This document shows positions 1 to 13,400 of a DNA stretch of 64,000 nucleotides, piece after piece. This stretch comes from Anisakis pegreffii. Its lineage: Eukaryota; Nematoda; Chromadorea; Rhabditida; Anisakidae. Every line of letters begins with the position of its first letter. The first letter of the stretch is position 1. The position numbers and the translations under genes are program-made. The DNA is taken from contig JAPYMA010000597.1 in assembly GCA_035041965.1 (NCBI GenBank), positions 310,001-374,000 on the forward strand, given 5' to 3'. A model generated the notes under the pieces. That model was not told the DNA's origin. It made no database searches and worked only from the letters and a program-made list of their open reading frames with translations.

Positions 1-3000
1 TGGATTGAACAAGCGCTCGTTCATGGTTCAGCTGCGAAGAACGATAAAATCAATTTGGAAATTTTCTGTCCTTCACAATATTTCAAATTCAATTCGATTT
101 GCCTATTCAACCTTATAAAAATTTTAATTTGCTTTGCACTGTACGCACCATCACACTACATCATTAAAATAATGGCGCATAAAAATCTCAATCAGCTGTC
201 ATTGCAACTAATTATCCTTTTCTTAAAATATCCTTTCAAGTCATCGGAAAATATTCTTTCCCACTTTCCAAAACTTCATGTTCTGTTGCTGATCTTAATA
301 GACATGCTTGCGATTATCAAATAGCTCATTCATTTTTTTTCAATAGATCAACTTTATCTGATTTTAAGTAATTCATAGCTTACTTCTCAACAGTTTCATA
401 ATTCATAATAGTTGCAAATGAGTAGTTTATATCGCAGTTTTATGCCAACCTATGTCGCGAGTTGTTTTCAGTGATTCAAAAAGTGACGATTCATGTTGAG
501 GATGACCATACTTTTATTCATGTTCAGTGATATTTGTGAGATGACAGACACATCGTTGATGTGCATGAGAAGATAACACGCCACATACCATTCAACTTTG
601 CATATTTATATGATTAACGATCTGATTCAAAAGGCATGGTGGACTAATGGAGATATTTGCCTTGTTGTGGTCTTTAGATAGTTCGATTAACTGTTACACT
701 TATGAAGGTATAAGGTTATTAGCGACACAAAAAGAGACGATGCAGCCGTCTAGGTGAGATATGCATGCATGCATATTACAGCAAACATGGTGATGGTGTT
801 GAGGCATGATATGATCTTGTTTTTATGCTCACAATCAGTGATGAATGTCAATTGGGCAATTCACTGTACGATGTGTTAATACTGATTAATAATGAGTAAA
901 AGGGAATGGATTATGTGAACAAATTGAATCATAAACGCTTCAGATGTTATCAGTAGTGAATTATTATCACTACTGACATTATCACTAATTATTCCGAAGA
1001 AATTTTTTCGCTATGATGTCTTGCATGGTCATGTTCATTCAATAACATAATTCAAAGGATCAATTTTATGTTTAAAAAGATATGAGATCTTCATTAGATG
1101 GATTGGGTCATCTTCGTTGAACCAGGTCAACGGAGAAGCTGTCATTGGTAGCACTTGAGAGTGCATGCTTCATTATCGCGCACTCGGCATATCCTTCCTT
1201 GAAGAGTAATCCCAATTAAGCTAATTGTGCAGTTCAAGAGCCCAGAGGTCATCACGAGTCATTGCTTGGTTTCAGCTCTGCAATGCGATGTCTCTGCTCG
1301 GTTTATTCGTAACATAGTTGTCTTGTCTTCAAGCAAATTTATTTCCGGTTTTCCAGAAAAATCTTAATTTTTCCGGTTTTTCCCAGAAAATTTGATTTTC
1401 CAGCAGTTCCGTGCACTTCAATTCTAGAAATCGTCATGGAAATTTGGGTTATGGTTGAACTGAAAATGCCTGTGCACTCATATTATTAAAAATTCATCTA
1501 CTTCGTAAATTTGAGTTTTTTATTTAGCAGCAGTGAAATCGAATCAGTTCTGTATTGCGTCGGCTTCTGAACGAAAATTATTGGAAAATTGGAACGGAAC
1601 TTTCAATTTATGTTTTATAACCCTTAAAAGCAGTCATCATTCAATCAGTAATTATCTCAGTGAACGTTCGCAGAAGCAATCAGTTGAATAAACAGCATCG
1701 TTTAAACGGTGTTATATATCAAGTAATCCATATCCGATGTCTGCTCATAAATCCCAAATCCTATTGAATCATAATCTCTGCAGCAAGCGAATTCTTCGCA
1801 ATAGCACAACAAATCGAATTTGTCCAAAGAAAGTTAATCAGTGTTATTGAAAACCACTTCTAGAGTGGTGATCTTCTAGATTCCACATAAAGTTGGCTTA
1901 ATCTCTCATATTCAGTCAGATTATAACGCGCTGATGTGGATCAGTTTTGAGTGTATGTCCTAAGCTTATATCTTCATTTTTGATATTTTTGTTGTTTGAG
2001 AGCTTCCCTTCAAAAGGACGAGGAGTGAATTCGTACTGTCAGCTTACTGATTGTGAGATAACGGAAAAAATGCAGCTGAAGACTAAAATTTCTAGTAGTA
2101 CTGAAATCCACCTTGGTAGAAGATAATTCGATTCTTTTCTCGGGCATTGTTGAATTTTTTTTTTGAACATTTTACTTTTTTGTTGAGGTTCAGTTATTCT
2201 ACTCCAATTTGACTGCGTATAATCTTGAAACAGTCGTGATTTCTGGGACAATACTGGAGTTGATTTAGAGCAAAGAATTAGCTGCCAACTTGACATATTC
2301 CTTGAGATATCGTAGATCATTAGTGGTTCAATTTATGAGATGTTAGCCGATATTGATATGTCATTTTAGTAATAAGCATGGAGCATTTATCCGCTTCTCG
2401 TAACAGACGAGAGGCAGGATAGATTCGTTTCACATGTGCTCGTGTTCGTTGAGTGGTTTTGTTTGTATAGCTTATTAATTCATTATATTTGACAATGAGA
2501 TTAGCTATAGTTGTGTTTTCAGTTGTGTGTTTGCATTAATTTGTCAATGCATGATCCCTTCAGTGGAACAGCTTATTGCTTCCTTTCACAGCAGGTATTT
2601 CGAAATTCTTTAGTTGCTGCCTTTGCTACGGTCTTTAGATTTTACTGTATTTTTGCAGGGGATTATCGCATTTGACCTGTTCTATGATTTGATTGAAGAG
2701 GATCAACGCGATAAGATTATATTTTTGAAAAGTTCATCCTATGAAACTAGTTTTTTTTTTCTCTCAAGCCACATTGAGATAATTGTTGTAATGGTTTGGT
2801 CGGCCATAAGGACAGAATGTCGTCGAGGTATTAGGAAAGTGTGATGATAAAAATGTTGTCGCTGGAAATTAATCGTTAAAAGTGACGCAAATATATGATT
2901 TATAGGGCAAATTGTTGTTGTCACAAAACGCAATCCAGTTTATTGTAGCAAAACTTTGTTTGCAAGTGACAATTTGATTCCATTCGATTTTGTAACATAT

Positions 3001-6000
3001 CATATAATTCATTTGCACTATACAATCGTTAATGCTATAAATTTGTAACTAATGTCAAATCATAAAAAGAATCAAATAAATTTGAGATTGTGAGTGAAAT
3101 TTTATTGCTAAATCAGAGAATCACTCATATGTGTGCAATCAGGAAATTTTTTTTCACAAAAAGGAAAGAAATTTGTACTTTGCCATTATTTGAATTTACG
3201 TCTGATTGTGTGTTGTGTGTTGCATTTCATATCTGATCTCATACTGATTCATTTAATATTACTGAAAGTTTCCTCCATTCTGATGAGTAATTTTTCTTTG
3301 ACAAATCCATGAAGTTAGTTTTGGCTGAAAAGTCGAAAACTTTGAACCGAATTCACCTGGAAGATGACTGTTTCTTTGTTTTCAAAATGATCGTTCCTAA
3401 GCCAACAAACGCCTTTCGAACATATTTCCCATTGGGTGAAACTTCAGCCTTGCGATTGTTTGAAAGAATTGTTACCAACTTCATTTACTGAATGAAAACA
3501 AAATCTCGAATAATCTCAACAACCAGACATCATCAATTAAAGTTACGGCGAATTGATCATGCGGAAAAGCCGAAAATCGATTTCAGCTTTTTGTTATGCT
3601 AATTGTAGGAAGTTTTTGCATTCATATGCAATCGTGAACAATTTCCGAGCACAATTTGTGGTGCTTTTGAAGCAATTTACTTGAAAAACAGTGTAATCAA
3701 CATGCATATTGCTGCATTTCTGCATAATTGCATTGTTGATTGACAACAAAGTGTCTACGGCACAGTCTACTGGCAGATTACACGCAAGTCGTAAACATAC
3801 ACGATATTATTCATGTGCGCCTAATTGCGACTCACCATTTCCTTATTACGTAACCACTATCGTTTCGCAATGTATTTCCTACAGTTGCACCAGCCTTAAG
3901 TGTGCTCAATCAACTGATTCAACGATCAGAGTATCGATCGAAATGATCGAATGCGATTTTCGATGTCACCCCATAGATGTTAATGAAGGTTGATTGCGAT
4001 CATACGAAATCTTGTGATTGTTTAACAAGTCTCATATCTCTGTGAAACTTTGTAATTTGATGATAGTCATTTCTTGATAAGAACTCATGAAAACAATAGT
4101 TTTATCCGTTAAATTCTGAATAATCATTGGAATATTAAGTTTTTCGATGCTACAATTGTTTTATCGTTTCTTCGAATATTTCGTTCATTTCCATCGTTTA
4201 GTGTTTCAGTGAACTGTCAATTTGGAGGACGTGATTGCTCTGAAATGAATAACCTAATTGAATTAGAAACTGAGCAATTTCGAAAGTAATATACGATTTC
4301 CATCATCATTCTGGCAGTAATACTATTCATTCGTAGCTCTGCTGAACGTATATGAGGCACATTATTTGCACTGATGAAATTTCATTTGGTTTCTAAAACA
4401 GAATTTGCAATTTTTGTGCTCTATTCCGAAAACAAGGCGAAAGCCGTTGTTGGGATTTTTCATTTGGGGCTTTTTGGAGCGTGGAAAACACTTGAAAGGC
4501 TGAGAATCAGAGCGTTCGTGTTGATCTGTTTATTTGCTGGATGTGTTTGATCAGTTGCGATATTGTTGTTTACTTTGTAGTAACCTAACTGTTCATTCCA
4601 GTTTTTGGCATAGATTTCTCAAGTTGATTCATTGTAAGATTCCCTCTGGAATGTCCGTCTCTTGACCTTTAACAATCTTGTGACTGTGCGAGCAGATATT
4701 CAAGTACTCTGGTGAATATTGAGGGAAATTTTGAGTTGTACACATTCAAAGAAAATGGAAACAGATAGAATTGAAGCTTTGAAGCATTTGTGATTGCTAT
4801 AATGTGACTGTGACCGGTCTTAGCTGATTATATAATTTAGTTTCTTGTGAGCGATATTCTATGAGAGGGCAATAGATGTGAAACAATTACTTATCAAGAG
4901 ATTTTGAAACTATCAAGAAATCACTGTCATATCAAATATCATATTAGATAAGTTTTAGGAGCGATGTTAATGTTGCCGTCAGCATCACTTCATGAATATG
5001 GATTAAGTGATAATTTTGTACTGTTCTATAATAGGATTATTACCAGCAACTGATCGTTTTTCATTTGAGCATAAATTTTTATGCAAAACCAGCTCGTTTT
5101 GACGGATTACGCAATGCGCCTACCTTTTTAATAGTATTATTTGCAATCATCAAGTATCAGTGAAACAGATTCACTTTTTCATTTCATAATTAACTTGTGA
5201 TCTTTTTCATGATAACATTTCGCAATTCATCTCATTTCATAATAGCATTTCATTTCATGATAATAATAATTTCACCAAGTTAAACTTGTGACTTTACTAT
5301 TGATGATCCTGTCCATAAGTCAAATTCTTCTTCAAAGTGGAGCTTATCTCTAAAAAACAACTAAACTTCTGAACCGAATAATATTCTCGTTGTTCTTACA
5401 GTCTTTCTTAATTGTTTAGCGCAGTATTCGTAACACCAGATGTGTGAACTAAATAATTTTGCGATGATTAACTGATTTTTTGCTCTTTGATGAATGCTAA
5501 AATGTTATCGAAGATGTTATCAACTGATTAGAGATATCCACTATCCACAAATGAAAACCTAAATACATCCAGAAAATGCTGTCATCTTCGATGGAACGAT
5601 TTGTAGAATCAGCAGAATCAATTTCCAGAATCGTACCGAATAGTTTGATCAAACAACATCATATTGATTCATGGAGTAAGGGATTTGCTTTTTTGGTGGT
5701 TTGTGGTCTCGTGTAAATGGTTGTCGTGAATTGTGACGTGAACGTGGCATGCGACCTGAAAATCTTATCGAACGTGCAACTGATCTATCGGCAAAAGTTC
5801 TGATCAAAAGAGAAAATTGATAGCAATCTTCGTTGTTCCCTAATTGATGATAAGAGTTTGAATACGAGACGGTTACGTGCGATAATGATATTAATTTTGT
5901 GATAATTACCGGTATTATTCAATCGAAGCGGTTGAGTGAACCAACTGGAAACCTCCTGGATCTTGTTAGATATGATGACTAGTGATGATATAATCATAAG

Positions 6001-7487
6001 CATAATCAGAAGCAGTCTTATTTCAAGATGAAATTCTTTTCTTTGTTAAGCGCAGGTCACATTATCTTGTTGGAGGACTTCCCATAATTGCGTTGGATGA
6101 GTTATTTTCAAAACAGATTTTGTTTCTGTGCTTCATCCGATGAGTAACAGATTCTAGGCGTATTGGAGTGTTGATGAAGTAATGTGTGACTGTTTATTTG
6201 CTGACAGGTTTATGTTCGAATATTCCCATTGAAGATGACAAATATTCCAGTATATTTGTTTAACATATTTGAGTGTATTGATGTGTTCCCAGCTTATCGC
6301 ATTGATCAATCACTGCGTTGGAATGGCTATTATATATTATCTCATTCAATCTCATTCAATTTTTTTGCGATCAGTTTATCATTTATTCTTAGCGATAAGC
6401 GTGTTTGAGTGATTTATGATCATCTACAAGTTTAGATGCACAAAAACTAATCATTTGAAGAGATTAAGTAATCAGTTTAATCCTCGTTATCAATAATGAA
6501 GAATATCCACTATTACGATTACAGGGGAGTAGTTCGTGAGCGTATCGAAACATCTAGCTCATATTGTAGCTTAACAGATGGGTTCATTTCAAAATTTCGT
6601 GCTTTTCATCACATTCCATACATCGAGCAAAGTTTACAACGAAAAAAGTGGTTCATTTCTAAAATGAAGCACGTTCTCAACGCATTAAAATATTATTGTG
6701 AATGGTCGAGAACTAAGGCGACCATAAGGTCAGAGCTGAGAAAAAAATTGAAAGGGTGTCTCCGAACCATATGAAGTTTATCTGCCTTATCACAACTTAT
6801 AAAAACGATATGAGTGCAGTGTTGTTCTGAAGATAACACGTATCGGTCTTATCAGTGTCAGTAAATGTATTATTTGAGTTGTGTTGATATTGTTTGTGAT
6901 AATACTCGAGAGTGTATGTAGTCATCAATAGTCTTGCACTGTTATTTTATGTTGTTTGGCATTCAACTGGAGGAAGCTTTTTGCTAGCGTTCACCATTTT
7001 TTTGCGAATCATTTGATTTTATTTGATGGTTTAGGTGTGTGATTCCTCCCTTCGCTATCACATTTGTTTTCAATTGTTAGCATCAAGTTAGACATGTCAG
7101 ATTTGTTTGGTACTATAAATATGATGAAGGATGAAGCGAGCAGATGAAGCTATAAACTTTAATGATAGCAGAGCTCATCCTCATCATCATGTGTTAGTTT
7201 TTAAGGAGTCAGCTTCACCTCTCTCACACTCATCAATTTCAATTTATTACTTTATTATCTCGATTGGTATTGCTGTTATGTTGTTATTATTGTGAATATC
7301 AGTTTTATTGGAATTCGTATTTTGTTGCATTATTATTGTAAACGATTCGACGATCAGCGACGGTTCGGTAATCCCACCTCAGGTTGTTGCCTTCAAAATA
7401 ATCTCTACCACCTGATCATAGCTGAATCCGATTATTGATTTGATCTGACCTGATTATTAATTGTATTGCATATTTTCCAAAGCTTCC
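1..7487. other. Gene-free 5' region upstream of the EMAP-like gene
   Basis: I see no convincing exon here. The open frames are short, AT-rich and have no matching splice signals or recognisable protein motifs. Bases 1-324 stay open in frame 1 for about 108 codons, but the codon use looks random. The frame at 6496-6774 contains a direct repeat around GTTCATTTC and does not resemble a protein. Small repeats include CCGGTTTT/CCAGAAAA motifs at about 1345-1400 and a TGCATGCATGCAT palindrome near 763. The tract may hold promoter or 5'-leader sequence of the downstream gene, which cannot be shown by eye. Confidence 0.5.
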
Positions 7488-10400
7488 ATGGTGCATTATT
7501 TTACTCTTCCGTCTAACGTTAATCTCAATCTGAACAGAAGCAGTCCAAATCTCAATACGAACAGCACTAGCAATACTTTCTTGACTAACAACACTTATCA
7601 TGAGAGACCCTTACGGCCATCATCCCACTATCGCCAGTGGTCAGTTTCGATGAGCGGCATTGATGAACGCGATGAAAATGGTGAGTTATGCGGAAAAATC
7701 TTTTTCAAAATGATCATAAAATCAATGATTTTCGAATTTGTTATCTTGACAATGTCCTTTCAATACCTAATTTCAAAGACGCTTCACTAGAAAATGTTCC
7801 GTATTAAAGGAATTCGCCGCCTTGTTCTAGCAGTATTGTTCATGAGTGTTGATTCAGAAGTTGTTCGTGATCCAGCATAGTGATTATTTCATTCTTGTGA
7901 GTTTTTTTCATTCAGAACGAACTGAAATCTTAAACTTTTGCAAATTTCAACGGTAATTGACTGTCATTCTGATCTCCGTCTCAGAAATGCTCTGCCTCTG
8001 CCTTGAATACTCAACTAGTTCCAAGAAATCCGTCAGTGATCAGCGTATCTGTTCTTGTGTGATGAATTGAAATCTTTCAAAAATATCTGAATTGCGCTGA
8101 AGATGAGTGTTTATGAATTAGAAGTCTTCGCGAGAAGACAATATCTTTGCACATGGCTTGTTTTCATCGCTAAATTCTCGCATGCCAGTCATAATTGGTG
8201 ATGAAGGCGATTTAATTCCTTATTGTTTTGATGTGTTGTTTTTATCGTTATCAGTTGCTGCTAGATATTGATATTGGTGCATATTGATTGTGGTTGTGAT
8301 CAGTGAAGAATGTTTTCCATTAGAATTCTGCATGTTTGTCATATATGTGCCATTAAACATTTAGTTTTAGTTAAGAAAATTGATATTTGCACTCAAATTT
8401 GATCAGATTGTGTGCAATGAGTACACTCAAATTCGATGTACCCTAATTCTTTTTTCAGATGAGATGCTTAACGCAGATAACGCGAATCTGCGTGAACGAG
8501 TCTATGAATTGGAACGAAAAGTGCAATCTCAGGAGGATGAATTGGTATGTTTTATTTTGAATGGCGATATGGGAGCGTCGACTTCGAATTTCGAGTCATT
8601 GCTTGTTTACACTCATCTCATTAGCTCGTTTTAGACGCCAAAATTTAAAATTCATCTGAAAAAATAACAGAGAAAAAAGGAATTTGTATGGCAAAAGATA
8701 TGATATGATAGAGAAAATTTATATCATTTCCGTTGTTTTTTATTCTTTATTTACTTTATCAGTGATCACTTCCTCCTTCTTTCCGCACACCTAATTATAA
8801 CAACGCAACAATCACCCGTCTTCATGAATTTCAAATTTCGATTTTTGTTTTGGCGATCGCACAGAGATAGCGATACTTTTACACATCGCTCAATGAATTC
8901 TACGAAGAGAGGCTCGAAATAATTCCAAAAATTCACAAAAAGTTAATTAGTTAATTACGAGCAATCATGAAGTGTGAAAAAATTTTTTTCTGACATGAAG
9001 TGATCACTTGCAGTTTTATTCTCAAGCGCATTAACTCTTTCAGTTATTAAGGAAAATATTGAAGCCGTTTAATTTCAGGTGTGTCTCCGGTCATCGACAG
9101 CAGATCTTCTTCGGCGTTTGACGATTCTGGAGCAATCGAAGAGACCTCGTCTGAACAATTCAACGCCTTCAAATGCGAACAACAGTGTCTTTGCACGACT
9201 CTCAGCCACCTCACATTCTGGTAACCGTTTGTGAATAACACACAGAATCGCATCAACACTATCATTCCGTTTTTACGGATTCTGTAGATATCCATTTCAC
9301 TGATGGATTTGTCAGCGCATAATCAGGGGCTCATCAGCACGAGAAAAGCATTTCATACGATGAGCTGAGCATTTGCAAGTGATTCTCAGTGTGACCTCAC
9401 TAATAATTCGAATTCTGGAATGAATCGATTTCGTTAAGATTGACAAAAGTTTCGATCGGTTCAGAATTCAAAGAAGTGATCCCTGTTGTTGTGCTGATCA
9501 CCGAAGTGATCAGCACAAATGGCCAGAGGGAATCGTTGCATTCTTCCAAAAAAATCGCGTCTTCGAAGTACTTTCTTAGCACCATCGCCATTCTTGAAAT
9601 TTAATTCGGCAATACTGACTTCTTTTCAGTCTGAAGCTTTCCGACTGAAAAGAACTCAGTATTATCGAATTAATTATATTTTTTCTTCTCAGATACATTT
9701 TTTATCCAATGCGAAGCAGAGAATGTGACGAAATTACAGTTATTGACTTGAGATATTATCTCCTATAAGCAATCAATTTCAGCTGAGCGACCACGTAATT
9801 TCTCGCAATCCACATATAATCTTCGATCGCTCAATTCAGCTGGTTCCTCAGCGCTGAGCACTAAGGATCGACGTCAGATATCACCGTCACCCATTCGTCG
9901 CACTTCAATCGGCAATGGAGCGATTACCAATGGATATAATCATGAAACGGTAAACGCTTGAAACTAGATGTGAACATTTTCGCCATCTGATCAAGCCTCT
10001 GGAAAGATTCAATCAGAAATTCCGAAAAGACGTCTCCTTATTAGTCAATTTGAAATGTTTGGAAATTTGTTTGATCTATATGGTCGTAGTGAGTTATCAA
10101 TAACTTCACAGAATTGCTCCATACCTCGCGGGTGTCTCTCTGTAATATTTTAGTTCGATGAAATTTATGTTCAAAAAAATTTTTATTTTTCGATGAAAAA
10201 AAATTTATGTTCGATGAAATTTATGTCTCTCTGTGATGGAAAAAAAATTTTACGGGCGAATTTCTCCTAAGTAATAATGAAAGAATGTCAGTCAGTATAA
10301 GCGTAGACTTCAGATGAGTTCTTTACCGTCTAATGAATCTCATCGTTTTCTCGCTTTGTTGACTAATTCTACGATATGATCAGTACGCAGAATCTGTTTC

Positions 10401-13400
10401 GATCAGCTCATTTATGAGGAATATACTGATGATATTGACGGGAGCATTGAATTACAGCCTCCGTCCCGAACTGTCACAATTCCACGACGGTATGTCAAGA
10501 ACAGTGGATCGCCGTCAAAAAACAATCTGGTGAATGTTCCGATGGGTCGAAGTGCACGAGGCAGTCCGATGCGTAAATGGATGAGCCATGTGGACGTAAA
10601 GGATAGCAGTGGCAGTAGCAGCAGCATCACTCTTAATAATGGCAGTAAAACAAATCTGGCACAGTCACGAAGCAATCTGCATACGAACAATGCAGCTAGC
10701 TCAATTGCATCCTCAACCACAAACCTCAATAACAGTTCACTACATAAAGCTAAATCATCATTGTGCGTAGTTTGATTTTTTCATTGTTGAGATATTTTTG
10801 TTACCAAATGCAATGCTCAAAATTTATTTGTGGTTTCCGTGCCGAACATTATAATGTCGGTCGATTCGGCGGCTAACTGCCTACCGAAAGAATGGTTCTA
10901 AAACAAGAATGTCGCATATTGAAGAGATCCTCTGGCAAGCTCTCAAATCAGATTAGGCAAAGGACAATCCAAAAGTTTTGATTATCGGCAATCCGCCGAA
11001 AATTTCGCCAATTTTTTAGGGTAAATTTTACGCCGACTCAAGCACCCAGCTGTTAGCCGTTGGCAACACTATTATTTAAATGTTTAGTTATGATGGGCGA
11101 TCCCATTGGGTATAAATCACAGCAGTCAAGATATATCCTATATACTTTAACATTTTATCTCAAAAACGCCCCATTTCGCCTTATTAGCTCTTTCTCTTTA
11201 TCATAGTTTTTATGGTACGAGAACAGTCGTAGAAATGGATGTTTTTTGTAATCTATCGGCATGTCTTGCATGAATCAATTTGTTGTCTTTATTAAATTCT
11301 TTCAAACAGTTCGTACGTGCTTCGAGATTAACCATTCAACTGCGCTTTGGTTAACATTCACTATCACTGATAATTTTTTCCACTCTCACCGATCACATAC
11401 AGTTCCTTTTGTCATGTCATGCACCAATTTCAGTCGAATTGGCTCATTGAGCAGTTTGGCCGTATCGCACCGTTTACTGTCCCAAATCGGGTACTCTATC
11501 TTCTTCGTACTCTTTATATATCGTTCGTTCGTTATTTTTGTTCGAATTTTCGAATGTCTTTTGCACACCACTCATTCATGAATTTCACTACCATTGGAAT
11601 GTCACAAGAAAAAGCAAACGCTGTCCGCTAAACGCAAAATGAAGAACAGAAATGATCGTCAGCTCCTCGCTGCAAGAGGCTTTCCACATTCAATCGTCAC
11701 TGAATTCGATCAGCCCTCACACAATATGAAATAAGAGCGAATTCCCCCACATACTGATAATAATGACTGATCCCAAACGCAAACGCTTCCCACAAAACAG
11801 CACTTCATCACTCATTATTCGGACATTGTGCAGAATCACGTCCATGTTTAAGAAACTATCACTACTTCAAAGTGAAACGATATTATCCATTGGAAAAAGT
11901 GGATACCAGTCAAAATATCAGTATCAGTCAAATCAGTCAGATATCAGTCAAATCTCCTCAATGTATCAGTCAAAAAGCGCTATTGTAATTCGATAGCGGC
12001 ACTCTATTCCCTAACCACAAATCATAGCAACAGGTCCGAATATTTCCAAACATTTAAATGCAACTTTGAGTATTTGTTTGAGCAACTTTGAGTACATTTA
12101 ATTTCTTCATTCCTCTCTGTTATGCATGATGATCAGTGCACATAATCACAGTATATCGTCAGCTTGCCATTTGTGAATGCATTATTGATCTGAGCTGTAG
12201 ATTTCACCAGCATTATTTTAAATCGAATCCATCCAAAATCACTTCCACATCGTTGGAGGTTTCAATTTCGAAAGGACAGCAAAAAGTGCGATAAACAAAG
12301 CAATTTTATATCACATCAGATTGGGGAGCAGAATTTGAATTATTTATCATCACAAATTAATCAGTTTTGTTGAGTAATTGATCAGTTACAGTTATAACGT
12401 GCGAGATCCAATATATTTGTCCGAACAACGCGTGCTTCAAGTGTTCATCAGAGGTAAACCCGTCTCGTTGACAGTGCCAAATTCGGTCGGTAGTGTTAAT
12501 CCGTTACGAGAAATTGATGCACCTAAAGAAGCTCCACAACTGGATTGGGTCAACGGGTGAGCTAATTACATCTGTCGCCCGCCCCTCAGACAATTAATGC
12601 TCATTTTATGTGTTTCCCCTCATATTTCGTCACAAATTTTCTTGTTGATAACGCATTGATTTTGAAATATTCGTGAGACTGAAATTCTGTTCATCTCAAA
12701 TTTGAATTCCTCACCAATTTCCATTGTGTCTGTTAAATCATTGGTAGGTAACACATCTGAATGATGAACTCACAAACAAGAATTTGAAATTGAAACATTC
12801 AGGTACCGTGGAAGGGACTCGAGGTCTAATTTGCATCAATTGCCGACTGGTGAATTGATATACTTCACAGGTGCGGTTGTTGTTCTGCATAATCCTGATG
12901 ATCAGTCGCAACGACACTATCTGCAGCATACTAGTGAGGTGAAATGGTGGGTTCAGGAGCTGTTCTCTGATCTGAAAATCACAACTCTGAAGTTTTTATT
13001 GCGTTTCATTCATTTAAAGATTAAGTGAAAATAACTCGCTACTTCTGATTCATGGAATGAGAAATATGATTCACGAAGTTCCAAAAAATCCACGAATGAC
13101 TGATTCTGAGAATGATTCTAAAGAAATCGAATACAGACACGTCTGTCAGCTGATTGAAGGCTTGTGTTTGTTCAGCTTTTGATCTGTTTCGTTCGTGCGC
13201 TCAACGTCGAAATATCGAGTTGTCATAAAATTTTCATTAAAGAATTGTTTGATAGCTTCTGATGAAGTCGCAATATTATGCTAGTGGTTCTCACAACTCA
13301 ATTGTGAGAGTTTACCTGAGAATGTTTTTAAATGCTCCTAATAGTCATCATTTCAGTATTGCGATTCATCCTAATAAGTTGTACGTTGCCACCGGTCAAA

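Noticed and set aside
1..324. Open frame from the window edge, about 108 codons
   Set aside because: AT-rich, no motif, no splice context; likely chance. A truncated upstream gene cannot be excluded.
6496..6774. 92-codon open frame upstream of elp-1
   Set aside because: Contains an internal DNA-level direct repeat and does not look like a protein.
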